A stretch of DNA of 64,000 nt. Origin: Allolobophora icterica. Its lineage: Eukaryota > Annelida > Clitellata > Crassiclitellata > Lumbricidae. Under the pieces are notes generated by a model. That model had not been told where the DNA came from. It made no database searches and was given only the letters and a program-made list of their open reading frames with translations. The DNA is taken from contig OY744604.1 of assembly GCA_963556255.1 (NCBI GenBank), positions 71,846,390-71,910,389 on the forward strand, in the 5' to 3' direction. Positions 1 to 12,300 of this stretch are shown here, piece after piece. Each line of letters opens with the position of its first letter. The stretch's first letter is position 1. The position numbers and the translations under genes were made by a program.

Positions 1-59
1 ACGAGTGCTGCGTCATATCAGAGGAGGTTTTCCAAAGGAATTCCGAATCCTGTTACCAT

Positions 60-1790
60 GGGGCCAGACCAAGAGACGAGGAAGAGCAACTGTCAAGGTG
101 GGTGTCGTTTAGGGCGAGAAGAATTGGATGGCGGAGGATCAGATGAGTCGGGGTAGGAGTTTTTTTAAACGTGAGACTTCAGATTTGAGTGGAAAGCTCG
201 GGGTGATAGAGAGAGGAACATGAGGAGGAGAAGGATGGAGGACGGTTGCAACGATGACGGAGGAACCGAGAATCTGCTCGGTTAACATAACATAACATAA
301 CATAACAAGGGTTTTAAGTGGTTCAGAAGACGTGTAGTCTGTGTTAGAACCACTGCAAATTTACCTCGAACTCTTAATAGCCCAATTTTCCTAGCTTCTT
401 CTTAAAAGCTGTTATAGTGTCCACTGAGACAGTACTATCGTCCAAACCATTCCACAGGTCTACAACTCTTGCACCAAAGAATTTCTGCCCTAATGTTCCC
501 TTCGGCCTCTTAAATAATTTATACCTGTGTCCCCGAGTTGCCTTGTTCGGTGCTAATTCAAAGAACCTCTCCCACTGCAGTGCTTCCTTTCCAGTGATAA
601 TCTTATAAGCTTCAATCAGATCTCCTCTGCTACTCCTTTTCTCCAATGTTGTTAGTCCACACCTTTTCAACCTTTCTTCATAGCTCAGATCCTTGTAGCC
701 CCAAATCATTTTCGTAGCTCTTCTTTGTACTTTCTCCAGTTTTTCCATGTCCTGTTTCAGGTATGGATTCCATACCTGGATGCAGTATTCCAACTGTGGC
801 CTAACCAGTGATTTGTACAACCTTATTATTATATCTTTGTCTCTGGTGACTATTGTCCTTTTTATCATACCTAAAGTTGGACAATTTGAGATGAGTAGGC
901 CTATACCTATTATAGTGATCGAGAGGGAATCGAGAAAAACTGAAATAGGAGAATGATCGGGTGGAGCGGGTTGCCTGGATGGTGAAGAGAACACAGAGAT
1001 ACTTGGGCTGGAAATATTTTAGGGAGTTGTAGGTTAGCGATAAGACTTAAAAGTGGATTTGCTCTGGAATTTTTAGGCAATGGTTGGAATGATTTCAGGA
1101 TGGGAGTGATATGATGATGTTTGGGCGTTCTAGTGACAGCTCTGGCTATAGTGAGTTTTGGATAAGTTGCAGACGCTTGATTTGGGTGGATTCAAGGTTG
1201 AAGAAGAGCTTTGAATGAACAATGGAGGCAGTAGTGGTGGAGCCAATTTGAGAGCGGAGGTCACGAATGTGCAGGAAGCAAGAGCGCGAGAGGTTGGAGA
1301 TGTGGTTAGAGAGGGAGAGAGCTGTGGGTCAAAAGTAGTACCAAGATTGCGGACGGTGGAATCAGAGGTGAAGGTAAGAGACGATGAGTTAATCGATAGG
1401 GATAAGGAAGGGTCAGGGAGTTCTTGATTTGATCAGAAAGTCCTACGATGACGAATATGCTTTGAAAGTGTTAAGGCAGAAGAGATTCGATTATATACAT
1501 TGAGAGATTAGGTTAACCACGTCGAGTAATTGTGTAATGGAAGTGGACAAATAGCTTGGGAAAAAGATGTGTAGAGTTGAGAGTCATCTGCGTAGACATG
1601 GTGTCAACAGAGGAGAATTTTTATGAGATGGCTTAAAGGTGTGGTATACAGGATGAAGAGTAGTGGACCCAGGACGGAGCTCTGAGAGACACCACAGGAG
1701 AGACGGAAGGGTTGCGAGCAGTGGCTGGAGGCTTTAACAGAGAAAGATCGGGAAGGCAAATAATATGATTGGATGAGGGATCTCAACTAA
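60..1790 (-). mobile_element. L2-like LINE fragment, interrupted by a second LINE
   Basis: Minus-strand translation of 1604-1786 gives a reverse transcriptase segment with SCGVSQSSVLGPLLFILY, a degenerate GVPQGSVLGPLLF motif. Further along, in shifting frames, come DDSQLY near 1590 and ESTQIKRLQLIQNSL near 1190, in the order expected of an L2/Crack-type RT. The C-terminal tail reappears at 80-250 beyond the CR1-like insertion. A related plus-strand copy lies at 16545-17260 and another tail copy at 59755-59875. Several stops and frameshifts show that it is dead. Confidence 0.6.
283..905 (-). mobile_element. CR1/L2-type LINE, 5'-truncated 3' end
   Basis: On the minus strand the reading frame 374-905 encodes the C-terminal part of a non-LTR retrotransposon reverse transcriptase, with the typical stretch LVRPQLEYCIQVWNPY followed by a VQRRATKMIWG and a GDLIEAYKII segment. 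The stop codon lies at about 374, and a pentanucleotide tail of repeated TTATG occupies 283-307 exactly where such elements end in a microsatellite tail. Homology stops near 905, so the copy is strongly 5'-truncated. The first 30 or so residues of the open frame (905-994) belong to the interrupted host repeat. The family is assigned by protein pattern only; CR1 versus L2 is uncertain. Confidence 0.75.
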
Positions 1791-2850
1791 TGAATTCATT
1801 GAAAAGTGAAAAGGGTCGAGGCCATATAAGCTTATAAAAACGTGTAAATTTACATTTTTACGTTTAAATGAAAGTAGATTCCATTAATTTCGTCCTGCGC
1901 TAGTAACTATCCTCAATTGCTTCACTTTCATTTTCGTATTTGGCTTTACTTTTACTTTCTTAATTGCTGCTGATAACCACAGCGTAAACCATAGTCGAGC
2001 TGTCTTTTTAAAATTAACAAGCTGGTTAATTGGACAGAGCCTTTGCATCCGGGTTTTTAATGGTTCAGGTTTTCCGAAATGTTGCTTTCGGGTCAAGAAG
2101 TGATGCGTTTCACAGTCCAACAAGTTGTGGCAGGCATTTAGGCCCTATAGACTATTCGAAGTGCACTACACGTTTTCTGAATTTGGTTTAGACTGATTCA
2201 GTAGGCTATTATGTTGCTAATGTTGAGAGTCTTCATTTGTCTGCAGTTCAACGGTAGGCTCACTAATCAACTCAAGTTAGCCCAGATATATAGGCCTAAC
2301 TACATTAGTTAGAGCGTAGGCCTACTCCCCTTACATCTCTGTGCGTGTCAGTATCAGTTCGCCGCCATCCAGGGTCGAGACTACACAGTCGCTATATAAA
2401 ACGTGTACATTTAGGCTTAAGCTTACATTGGCCTGTGGGCGCTCAGGTCCCGGTTCACATTCCGGTGGAGGCTTATTTAAGAGATTTAAATCTCCGGCTA
2501 GCACGGTCCGAACACGGGGACCTTGAAGGGCGTCGATGGCGCCCATTCAAACAGGCAGGGGTTGTGTCGGATCTTACCCGATAAATTCATTGAAAATGAA
2601 GGGCCCAGCAATACGGTCGCTATATAAAAACGCAAACATCAAATAGGCCACAGTCAGCTTTTAAAAATACATTCTCTGTTTCCTATACTTGCCAGCACCA
2701 AAAGACCTAGGCCTAATACTACTTTTCAGACTGAACAGTAGTATTGATATTAATGACTTTCAACCATTTTATTAAATAATGAGCTTCATTAGTCTAACCG
2801 AGAAGAATTAAAATTTAATTTATGTAGATTAATATCAGTATTGTTATCAG
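1791..2850. repeat. Anciently repetitive stretch, no gene seen
   Basis: No coding sequence is convincing here. The phrase tacggtcgctatataaaa near 2610 recurs almost unchanged near 2390 and near 63055. A block around an 'acacggggacctt' core (2512-2550) resembles 62940-62985. A related 'attcattgaaaa' plus 'atataa' pair occurs at 1793-1845. These look like fragments of one unnamed dispersed repeat. Open frames at 2331-2584 overlap in several frames and look incidental. Confidence 0.4.
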
Positions 2851-2853
2851 GCC

Positions 2854-2873
2854 CATCATCATCATCGTCGTCG

Positions 2874-2934
<61 letters not shown>

Positions 2935-2972
2935 TATCATCATCATCACCATCGTCATCATCATCATCATCT
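2854..2972. repeat. (CAT)n trinucleotide microsatellite
   Basis: About 120 bases of CAT/ATC triplets with a few interruptions (cgtcgtcgt near 2866, acc near 2949). On the minus strand it reads as poly-Asp, which makes a spurious 72-residue frame. Confidence 0.95.
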
Positions 2973-3595
2973 ACTTTTTGCGTACTGTAAGTCGCAGCGA
3001 CCAACATGGCTTTTGGATTATGGGTCTGGCTCAGTTTGATAGATTAGTTCGTCATATGCTGCACATTCTAGATAGGCCTAGGCTACAGTATGTTATGTTA
3101 ATATGTCTATCGTATCTGAGTCCGCGTTTCAGAGTTTTTCTTATGAGTCTGCTTTGTATCGGTTGCTAATCAACTCTGCTCCTTTGGAATTTCTGCCTAG
3201 GCCTCTTCATTTAAAACTGGAAACAGTAGCTATATAATTATATAGTCAGTATAGTGTAACTATTTGAGCCCATGCACTGCGTCAGGGAGTCCTCGCCAGT
3301 GAAAATTTAATAAGAGCTAGGGATACTGCTCAGAGAATGATACAGAACTGTAGGCCTTACATAAAGGTCTTCAAACGGCCCATCTAAGTCTGCGGTGAGC
3401 TCGATATTTTAACAGTGATGGGCAATAGTTAACTAAAAAGTTGCTAACTTTTAGTTTAACTGTTTATTTTAGTTAAGGATGAAGTTTAACTAAAGAAAAA
3501 TAGTTTAGTTAAAACCACAGGTTTAACTAAAAATTTTAGTTGCTAACTGAAAAGTTTAACTAAAAAATCAGCAATATGAGTAGTTAGAGTACTAT

Positions 3596-3935
3596 CACAA
3601 CGAGCGAAATCGCTCCTGCAAGACTATCACTTTGAGCGAAATCGCTCCACAGAGACTATCACTTTGAGCGAAATCGCTCCTGACAGACTATCACTTCTAG
3701 CGAAATCTCTCCTGCAAGACTATCACTTTGAGCGAAATCGCTCCACACAGACTATCACTTTGAGCGAAATCGCTCCTGACAGACTATCACTTCTAGCGAA
3801 ATCTCTCCTGCAAGACTATCACTTTGAGCGAAATCGCTCCACAGAGACTATCACTTTGAGCGAAATCTCTCCAGACCGACTGTCACTTCTAGCGAAATCT
3901 CTCCAGACAGATTATCACTTTGAGCGCAGTTCCTC
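3596..3935 (+). repeat. 32-bp tandem repeat, left subterminal array
   Basis: About ten units of 32 bp. Each begins with gagcgaaatcgctcc or a close variant and ends with 'gactatcactt'. The unit starts at 3602 and 3634 show the period. Sub-variants alternate (tgcaa, acaga, tgaca spacers), suggesting higher-order two- or three-unit duplication. Confidence 0.9.
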
Positions 3936-3984
3936 CTTTGAGTTTAATTAGAGAGAGGACCCTTAAACTAAGTTTTCTGCTCTG

Positions 3985-4140
3985 CTGCACCCCTAGCTCG
4001 GCTATAATGAGCACACTGACCGAACACTGTCGGTGGGAAGATGAGACGGTGAGGGTGTGGGCTGGCCGCCTACCCTCATATGCCGAGTCTAAGAAACTGA
4101 GGTTGCTAACACTTACTACCCATGGCCGCCTCAGGGTTAG
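3985..4140 (+). repeat. SINE 3' segment
   Basis: The block from 'actgaccgaac' through 'gggaagatgagacgg' to 'catatgccgagtctaagaaa' matches, in the reverse direction, the 3' half of the tRNA-derived SINE at 62330-62575. The tRNA-like head is missing. It sits inside the hAT element of 3413-5641. Confidence 0.55.
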
Positions 4141-4499
4141 TTTAAAGGTCCTCTCTCTCTTCTTGCTTAAAACGATTCCATATTATTAAGATGTCAAAAT
4201 ATGTTGTTCAAATAGCATGCTTGTAAGAATATAGCTTGTAATACATATTAGAAATATATTTTAAAATTAACTTAGATTTAATTATATTTCAAATAAGACG
4301 CTAATTTTAGAATTTTTATTCAACTAATGCATAGACTTGTCAAATATGTCGCGCAAGAATACAACTTTTAATATACATTAGACTGTAACATAATATATAT
4401 TTGAAATATCCAACCAAATAGGTTACACCATGCAGTCCCATATTCAAATAAGTCTCGCTGTGCTATGGTGCTATACAAATCGTTGAAGTTTAAAATAAC

Positions 4500-4595
4500 T
4501 AACGTATATGCATATATAGTGTAACGTATATGCATATATATAGTGTAACGTATATGCATATATATAGTGTATACATATATATATATATATAATAT
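4500..4595. repeat. AT-rich tandem repeat
   Basis: Three copies of a 26-28 bp unit containing 'gtaacgtatatgcatatata' pass into an (AT)n run at 4574-4592. Confidence 0.85.
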
Positions 4596-4977
4596 TTGAG
4601 TGTGTGTAAATGACTATGAATTGAAACTGCATAGTCATTGAGTAGCATCTGTATACAATTGCTTTAGACTATAGTATATGTTCACTCTAGCATGTTAGAG
4701 CTTTTGACTGACCGGTTGTATAGAACCGTACACTGCTAGGGTTGACTGTACTCACTTGAAGTTTCAAATAATTAAAATATATTTGAAATATACTTAAAAT
4801 ACATATTTTAAAAACTGCATCAAGAAATAAGTTTATTCAACATACACATGTGAAATAGACTGCCCCAATAACGTAAATTATTCAAATAAATCGTGCAAGA
4901 GTACGCCTTAGAATTCATATAGGCCTATAATTAAAATATATTAAATATAATTAAACTATATAAAATATAATTAAACT

Positions 4978-5150
4978 CAAAGTGACACTCTCTCTGGAGG
5001 AACTGCGCTCAAAGTGATAGTCTGTCTGGAGAGATTTCGCTAGAAGTGACAGTCGGTCAGGAGCGATTTCGCTCGAAGTGATGGTCTCTGTGGAGCGATT
5101 TCGCTCAAAGTGATAGTCTTGCAGGAGCGATTTCGCTCGTTGTGATAGTA
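4978..5150 (-). repeat. 32-bp tandem repeat, right subterminal array
   Basis: Five to six units of the same 32-bp sequence as 3596-3935, in inverse orientation ('aaagtgatagtct' then 'gagcgatttcgctc'). Together with the left array it forms the inner part of the hAT inverted termini. Confidence 0.9.
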
Positions 5151-5197
5151 GGCCTACTCTAACTACTAATATGCAACTATTTTTCCACAATGAACAT

Positions 5198-5352
5198 TAA
5201 ATACCGTCAACAAAAAACATTTTAACACTGCATGGTTTTTAGCATTAACAGCCCGTGTTTTCAAATTCATACGCTAAATACCGTCAACAAAAAACACTTT
5301 AACACTGCATGGTTTTTAGCATTAACAGCCCGTGTTTTCAAATTCATACGCT
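5198..5352. repeat. 77-bp direct tandem duplication
   Basis: Two adjacent copies start at 'taaataccgtcaac' (5198 and 5275) and end at 'cattcatacgct'-like sequence. They differ at only one position that I noticed (cat versus cac in the acatttt/acacttt stretch), so the duplication is recent. Confidence 0.9.
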
Positions 5353-5649
5353 ACTGACAGTACGCCTGTAACTGTGTGCCAGAACAGTACACATTGCATA
5401 GTTTGAAGGTGAAATTGTCACTGACGCTCTGCATTATTAGAGTTCACTTAACCTCTGTTATTGTGAAAATGCTTGACGTAAAAAGTGGGAAAAAGTTGGA
5501 AAAAGTTTAACTACTTTTTTTTAGTTAAGTTAACTAATTTCCAAAATCAGTTGCCAACTTTAGTTAAACTATTTCTTTTTAGTTGGAAAATAGTTTTAGT
5601 TTAACTAAAAAAAATAGTTTAGTGCCCATCAGCCATCACTGCATTTTAA

Positions 5650-6007
5650 GCCACTGATAGTAGGCCATAGCCCTACTCACAAAACCTATTCAGATTCATC
5701 CACTTTTCTCTAATCGTTTCAGTCCCATTATCATTCACCATAGCCATCTGTCTGGCCACCTGATTAAACTTTGAATCTGCACCTGGAACCGAACCTGACC
5801 ATATCTGTCTCATCAATGTTAAGCGCCAGTGAATAATCTGGTTCCCGCAACTTATGACATTTGTGTAAGCCTAGGCTGAAGAAATCCGGATATCACGATG
5901 ATGGCGCTATAAAATTGTACAGTTGCATTAGATTTATTTTCTTATTTAATTAGTTAATGCATGGTTGATATGCAACGAACTCCTACCACTTATCTGTGAA
6001 ATTGTAG
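5650..6007. other. Sequence upstream of Ig exon A, no exon recognised
   Basis: No signal-peptide exon or promoter motif can be supported here. The open frame starting at 5965 runs into the acceptor of the Ig exon and is intronic before 6008. Confidence 0.4.
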
Positions 6008-6334
6008 GTCTGCCTATAATTGTCGGTTATGTGGAAGAAAGATTGGTCAGAGAGGGAGATAGCGTGTCGGTATGTTGCGACAGCAATTCCACGGCGGAAA
6101 GTAGCGTCCTGTGGTTGTATACCCCTGGGGAGGCATACGAAGGCGTTCAGCACATCTACACCGATGGCCGGATGATCTCAAGGTGGCGTTCGAGATGTCT
6201 CGTGACTACGAATGCAACATCATCCACCTTAGTCATTTCTTCAGTCCATCCGAATGACGCTGGCTATTACCAGTGTAGCGAGGAGCGTGACGATGGAATT
6301 TTTACTCGGCTCAGGGTCAAACTCACGGTGTCAA
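6008..6334 (+). CDS. Ig V-type domain exon, receptor A
   Basis: The acceptor is attgtag before 6008 and the donor is gtatgt at 6335. Both ends are phase 1 and the exon is 327 bp. The translation has the B-strand cysteine (SVSVCCD), the core tryptophan (SVLWLY) and the F-strand signature NDAGYYQCSEE, diagnostic of an Ig V-like fold. The block LYTPGEAYEGVQHIYTDGR between the C and D strands is nearly identical in receptor B (27143-27475). An N-glycosylation site (NAT) and an extra cysteine (SRWRSRC) are shared by both copies. The domain should be extracellular. The ORF continues past the donor but is not coding there. Confidence 0.8.
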
Positions 6335-9300
6335 GTATGTTGAATTCATGAATCATTTAAAGATGAAAATGAGCAAAATAAATTGCAGTTCGTCTGTTAT
6401 ATTCATCATTTCACACAAAAACAGTCTCGATCTGTGGGGCGTGGTGGCTCAGTGGTAAGTTCGGCGCCTTGTGACCGGAGGGTTGCAGGTTCGAATCCCA
6501 CTCTAGCCGCTGCGTACGGACCTTGGGCAAGTCCTTCACTCGCAATTGCTCGTGGCGCTTCGGCGTGAAAATTCCGGCACAGTATCAAATGCTGTAGTCG
6601 GGAGCGCCTCTGAGTAGTAGTTGACTTCGAGAGGCGCTATAGAAATATCCGGGATAAAAAAAATGAAACACTATAGCCTTAGCCTATAAGGTAAACAAAT
6701 GTAGTGGGTTTTAATTTTGTGCGGTTTTATAATGGCAGAGAGGCTATAGCCAGTTTTAAATTAAAATACAATTCCATGTACTACTAATGTGCTGCTTTCG
6801 TTAAATGTAGGCCTAGCATTAGAAAGTGGACAGTTTTCATAAGGCCCAGGTTCGCAAACTGGAAGATATAGACGTATAGGCCTACAGAGATCGAGTTAAT
6901 TAATATTCAATGCGTTCCCTAATGTGCGTTTGTGCTAATTAACATCAAAATTGAAACCTTAGCGTCAGAAGGGAACAAAAATACCACAGGCCTAGCCTTT
7001 TCGCCCTGAATGCCGCACCACGCAGTTGGCGCCCAATCGATCGCCATTCCCAGTTTTTCCAGGTCGGTGAAATTGTAATGAAGTAGAAAGTGACTTTAAA
7101 TCGTAAACTCAAATTCTTGAACAGGCGTCCTGTCGTTGGTCCTGGTTTTAAGTAGTGGCGGCGCATAAACAGGGGCGGCGCTACACCAGAGCGGGCCAGG
7201 GCAAATGCCCTGGCATGGGCGGCGATCATGGGGGGGACGGAGGGACATACCCCCCTCCCACCTTTAAGAGGGGGGGGGGACACGCCATACATCAAAAAAG
7301 GCCAACAAATGTAATTGCCTGGGAGGGTTTTCAGAGCCTTTTTTGACGAGATTAGGTAAAAGTTCAATTTATCAGGAGAAGTGTCCCCCGAAAAAAAATC
7401 TGAGAAAGTAGAAAGGAAGAAGAATTTTTTTCGCGAAGAATAAAAAAAATTAAAACAGTATTCTCAACATTTTTGGGTGATGATATGACGAAAAAAGAAA
7501 AGAAAAAAGGAAAAGAAGGTTAACGCATTGGTGTGAGACCCAAAAAAGTCGTAAAAGAGGCGAATGACTAAAAAAGTCATCAACTTTTTTGGAGATGAAT
7601 TCGCGGAAAAATCACAAACTTATCTCAAAAAAAATTTTTTTTCGGGAAGAATTCTTTTAAAAAGGTCATCAACCAGACCAAGGTCGACTTTGTCCCCTCC
7701 ACCTCTCAGACAAGATCGCCGCCACTGTGCCCTGGTAAAAAAGCCTTTGCCCTGGTCGATGCCCTGCCATAATTTTTGCCCTGTCCATAATTTGCTCGGG
7801 CATATGCTATATATATTTGTTATAATTATCCTGAGATATAAATTCACGTAATTCACTGAAATGTTAAAATTTGCTTTACTAATGTCAAGCCCATCTGACC
7901 TCCCGACTATCTATAGACAAATATTAGAAGGCCTACTGGGTGCGATTTATGGCAAGCGCGGTAGCGCGATCTTATAATTATCTGTTTTCTCCTCCGTCAG
8001 GTATACACCGACGATGAGGCTTCGACCAGACGTCTCCAAGTCTCTCTGTCTCTGATCTTATCCATAGCGTCTCTCATATCCATTCCTTGTGCTTTCAGAT
8101 CCTCCATGACATTGTCCATCCATGTCTTTGTCTGTCTTCCTCTGCTTCGCACTCCCTCTACATGTCCGTAGAGCGCCATAGCTGGTAGTCTGGTGTTGCC
8201 ATTCTTGTCACATGACCAAACCATGTGAGTCTTCTTTTCCTGATCTTGTCTATCACTGTTTCTTTTTGATCCAACTCTTTTCTGATCACTTCGTTGCGGA
8301 TTTTATCCCTTCTAGTTCTGCCCCTTATTCTTCGCAGCCAGCTCATTTCTGCCACGAGCAGCCTCCTTTCGTCTTCTTTGCGCAGGCACCAGCACTCGGC
8401 ACGGTACAGCAGGACTGGGATGACAAATGTTCTATATAGTTTCAGCTTTGTTTCTATCGATATGTTGTGTGTTTTCCAGATCTTATTCAATTTCCCGAAC
8501 ATTGCTGACCCAAGTCCAATCCTGCGCTTTATATCTCTTGTGCATTGCCCATCTTCTGTTATTAGGCCTCCTAGGTATACAAATTCTGTCACTTGTTCTA
8601 ACATCTCGTTTTCCAGCGTAACTGCTAGCTCCTCGTGTTGTTTCCCAATGGTCATTGCTTTTGTCTTTTGTGTGTTGATTTTTAATCCAAATCTCTTACT
8701 ACTCTCCTGTACTCTGTCAGTTAGCCTTTGTAATTGTCCCTGCGATTCTGAGACCAGGTCGATGTCATCCGCAAATCGTAGGTTGTTAATCAGCTGTCCA
8801 TTGACCAGAACGCCGGCCTTTTCCGATCTCTTCGCAAAGCTCATCATTGCTTCCAGGAGCATGTTGAACAGGTCCGGTGATAATCCACATCCTTGTCTCA
8901 CACCTACCGTGACTCTGAACCACTCCGTTAACTCCCCGTCTACTCTTACTGCGCTCATCGACTTGCTATACAAATCCTCTAGCAGCAGCAGCACCAGTTC
9001 CTCCGGGACTCCGTAGTTCCTTAATACCTGCCACAGCCCCTCTTGCCATACACTTATAATTATGGTCACCATTAAAGCTCGCGCCACCGCGCTCTCCATA
9101 AATCGCCCTCTACACTGCTTGCTTAATTGTATGACTGCCATGGCTATGCCCTGGTTAAAAAAGTGTCTGGCGCCGCCACTACGCATAAATAAAATAATGT
9201 GTTATAAAAGCCTATGTTTAGCAGTTAGCTTAAACTGATCTTAGCGATCTATAGTCATAACAGCTAAACTGTGATATCTGAGAACTAATAGCCTACAAGA

Positions 9301-12300
9301 AATATACCCGTCTTTGCATGAGTTGCAGAAGAACGCAAGCTGCTTTTAATGTGGGTGCAATTCAGGTGCAGAAAAACAAACATGGTAGTGCTTTGCTGCT
9401 TATATCGATAATAACATAAAAACACTGCTTAAATCAGACCTAATTGTATGTCATCATTAAGGCATGTATGTTTACCTAGACCAACACAGTCCCACGACCA
9501 TAGGTAGGTTTTCGATTGCACTGTATAACCATAATTAATAGAACACGACTGTGCCCTTTTTGTACAGCTCCGGACATCCTACGACACATTACCGATACTC
9601 CGTATTACTGCACTAATTTGTTTATGAATGTAGGATTAGGCCTATATGAGTAGAAATGTTCTAATAGATATTAGAAAAACAAGCATGAACTTGGCCTGCA
9701 GTAGGCCCCCTATATGGAGCAGGGTGATTAATGTCCATATATCATATAGTTTTTGCAGACTTCCCAAAAAATTAAGAAAAACGGAATAATTTTTACGTAA
9801 CTTTTACGTTACTTGTTGGTCACAAATAATTGTACAGCAAAATTTGTTAATACGCAGTTGCTAGCTACTGTAGTTAGAGTTCGTGTTTCACGTGATTAAG
9901 TTGTCTGTAATGAGCGGTGTTAAGAGCTAAGCGGGCTAAGTGTGGCGATACCAGGGTGAAATACAGTCCACAGAGTTTCATGCAGTCTCATTTATTATAA
10001 TAGTCTTTAAAAATACCATAAGAAATTATTTATGAACATTTATCTAGCGCTCCTTTTTAAGACAACCACGATAGCGCATTTCAGAGTGTATTTTAAATGC
10101 CATTATCATATTGATTCATCGCAACATTGAAAATGGCCATATAAAACCTGCACCAAAACGACCCTGGAATCATCGTCCTGTGGTGGACCCTGGATGAGGC
10201 CATGCTTGCTATCCATCGTTGCCGCAGGGAATCGAACTATGGCTTAGCAATCCTGAAATTCTGAACCTGATTCTAGCTAGTCTGTAGAAAACCTGGGGTT
10301 TACGGCTAAGCCTGGAGCTGCACCGAAAGCACAGGAATGAGAAAATGTGCCACAAGCAATAATACTTACTATGATGCTTTTGCGAGACTAATCTGTTTAG
10401 TCTTGTTTAACATTTACAAAAGCATTTGTTTCAGTAAAGACAGCCCTTTATTTAACGGCGGGATCGAGTCAATCGTCCAATCCAAGTGATCACACGACCT
10501 TTTCGGATCAACATGCGACTATCATCAAGTTCATCAACGGTGCGTTTGCTTTTACATTTATCGGATGATGTGATGCCTTTGTAATAACTCCGCCGCTGCG
10601 ATTTTCTGGCGGACCAGTCCCGAGCCCAGATAAGTGAGGAGGGCGACGCTAATTATCTTTCTTATGACATAATGTCATTAAACAACAACTATCCAAACAT
10701 TATGAATAGACTGTGCTGCAATGTAATGTAATGTAAGGTAATGTAATGTAATCGCAGATTTTTATAGCACCTCTTCAAGAAAACTTATCAGAGTGTTCAG
10801 CGCTTTTTGGAAACTTCATAAGATGCTGTTTGTCTGTTAATTGTTTTAAAAATATATATGTGTATATGTTAGGGTATATGTTAAAAAAAGGCTCGTGAGA
10901 GCACTAATCTTTCCCACGGTACTGTACGGTTGCGAGACGTGGACAATGACAAAGAACATGGAGAATAAGGTTAACGCTTGTGAAATGTGGATATGGAGGA
11001 AGATGCTGAGAATATCTTGGACTGAGAAAAGAACGAACGAATCAATACGAGAGGAGATTGGAGTTGAGAATGAAGAGTCGTTAAAACAAACTGCGACAAG
11101 AATGAAGCTAAGGTTCTTTGGACATGTTATGCGATCTGATGGTCTGGAGAAGGAAATGATGCTGGCGTGTGGTGAGGGGAGGAGAAGACGGGGTCGCCCA
11201 AGGAGGAGATGGATGGATGAGATACAAGATGTAACTGGTATGAATTTGGCGGAATTGAGGGACTTGTCATCGAGTAGGTGGCAATGGAGAGTGTTCACCA
11301 TGGCGATCGCTAGAGCTCCACGAGCTGACAGCACAAGGTGACAAGGTGATATGTTAGGGTGGTTCATCGGCAATGGTGAAAAAATGAATTCTTAAAAGTT
11401 GCAGCTCTCACCGCATTATGTTCCAAATAATTTAAAAAAAAGGTTGACAAAGTTTCAGGTGTTTCTGAATATATTTGGGGGTGCCTCATGTTTGCACTTA
11501 GCAATAGAAGCTCAAAGAAGAGTTTGCAACAAAAGTTGGTGATGTTCCTATAAAAGTCCTTTGCGACGGTAAATTTCTTTCACACATGACCGGAAAAGCT
11601 AAATTCGATCGCTTGCTTGCATAATTGTCCAAAGGGGGCAAGAGGGCATTTGATCCCCCCATTTTGAAAATAATTTTTAAAAATAATTCTATTTTTTATG
11701 ATTATTACAACAGTCCCAACACGAGTTTCAATGCGAAAAACACTTAATTGTTAAAGTAAGTCCTTGGTCATTATTTATTTTAAAATTTGTTTCTATGCAC
11801 TTTTTTTCTATTCAAAAACGACATTTTAACCCCCATAAAAATTTATCCCCCTACAAAATTTTTGCACCCCTAAAAATGTCTGTGGACGCCCATGCTTGCC
11901 TGTATTGGCATCTGGAGTAGGCATCGATCAGCTACTTGCTGTTCCATACTTACCAAATGGGACCAGAGAAATAACAACCGCTGCAGTATTCGCAGCTATC
12001 GAAAGTTGGGGTTTCAAGTCACACATCTGTGCCATCGTCGAACACAGGTCTTAACCTTTTCCACTCGACTGTCCCACCTGGTGGGACATTTTGATTTTCT
12101 CATTCCGATCGAATGTCCCACCTGGTGGGACATATGACTAGCGTCCAAGTTTGACGATCGTATGGCTCACCTAGTGGGACATAACGTTATAAAAGATAGC
12201 TGACTTGAAAAAGCGCCCCCAAGAACGCACCCAAGAACCAGAAACAAGTCTTTTCAGTAAATAAATGATTGAATAAACAAGCGAAATGTCGAGTCGAAAA

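Larger units (their letters stand above)
3413..5641. mobile_element. Non-autonomous hAT element with subterminal minisatellite arrays
   Basis: The ends are CAGTGATGGGCA at 3413 and CCATCACTG at 5641. The flanks are TATTTTAA (3405-3412) and CATTTTAA (5642-5649), an 8-bp target duplication with one mismatch, as made by hAT transposases. Inside each end lie AT-rich blocks repeating 'tttaactaaaa', then an array of 32-bp units centred on the near-palindrome GAGCGA-AA-TCGCTC. The left array is 3596-3935 and the right array 4978-5150, in opposite orientation. There is no transposase. The interior holds a SINE 3' fragment, an AT-rich tandem repeat and a 77-bp duplication. The ORF-like frames across the arrays (3664-3951 plus, 4951-5190 minus) are repeat artefacts. 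Confidence 0.8.
7170..9181. mobile_element. hAT-type element, host for two later insertions
   Basis: It starts CAGGGGCGGCGCTACACCAG (7170) and ends GCGCCGCCACTA (9181). The 8-bp duplication CGCATAAA is perfect (7162-7169 and 9182-9189). Its own interior is short. It contains a MITE at 7214-7727 and a LINE at 7982-9052, each with its own target duplication. No transposase remains. Confidence 0.75.

Noticed and set aside
2331..2584. Overlapping 60-80 residue frames
   Set aside because: Open in three frames with no domain; the DNA is part of a dispersed repeat.
3596..3935. CRISPR-like array with 32-bp period
   Set aside because: The units are contiguous with no unique spacers, the context is eukaryotic, and an inverted copy plus 8-bp target duplication identify a transposon end.
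6445..6510. Genuine tRNA gene
   Set aside because: The A and B boxes are present but the acceptor stem does not close and a SINE body and tail follow.
8294..9016. 240-residue plus-strand frame
   Set aside because: It is the antisense shadow of the minus-strand reverse transcriptase.
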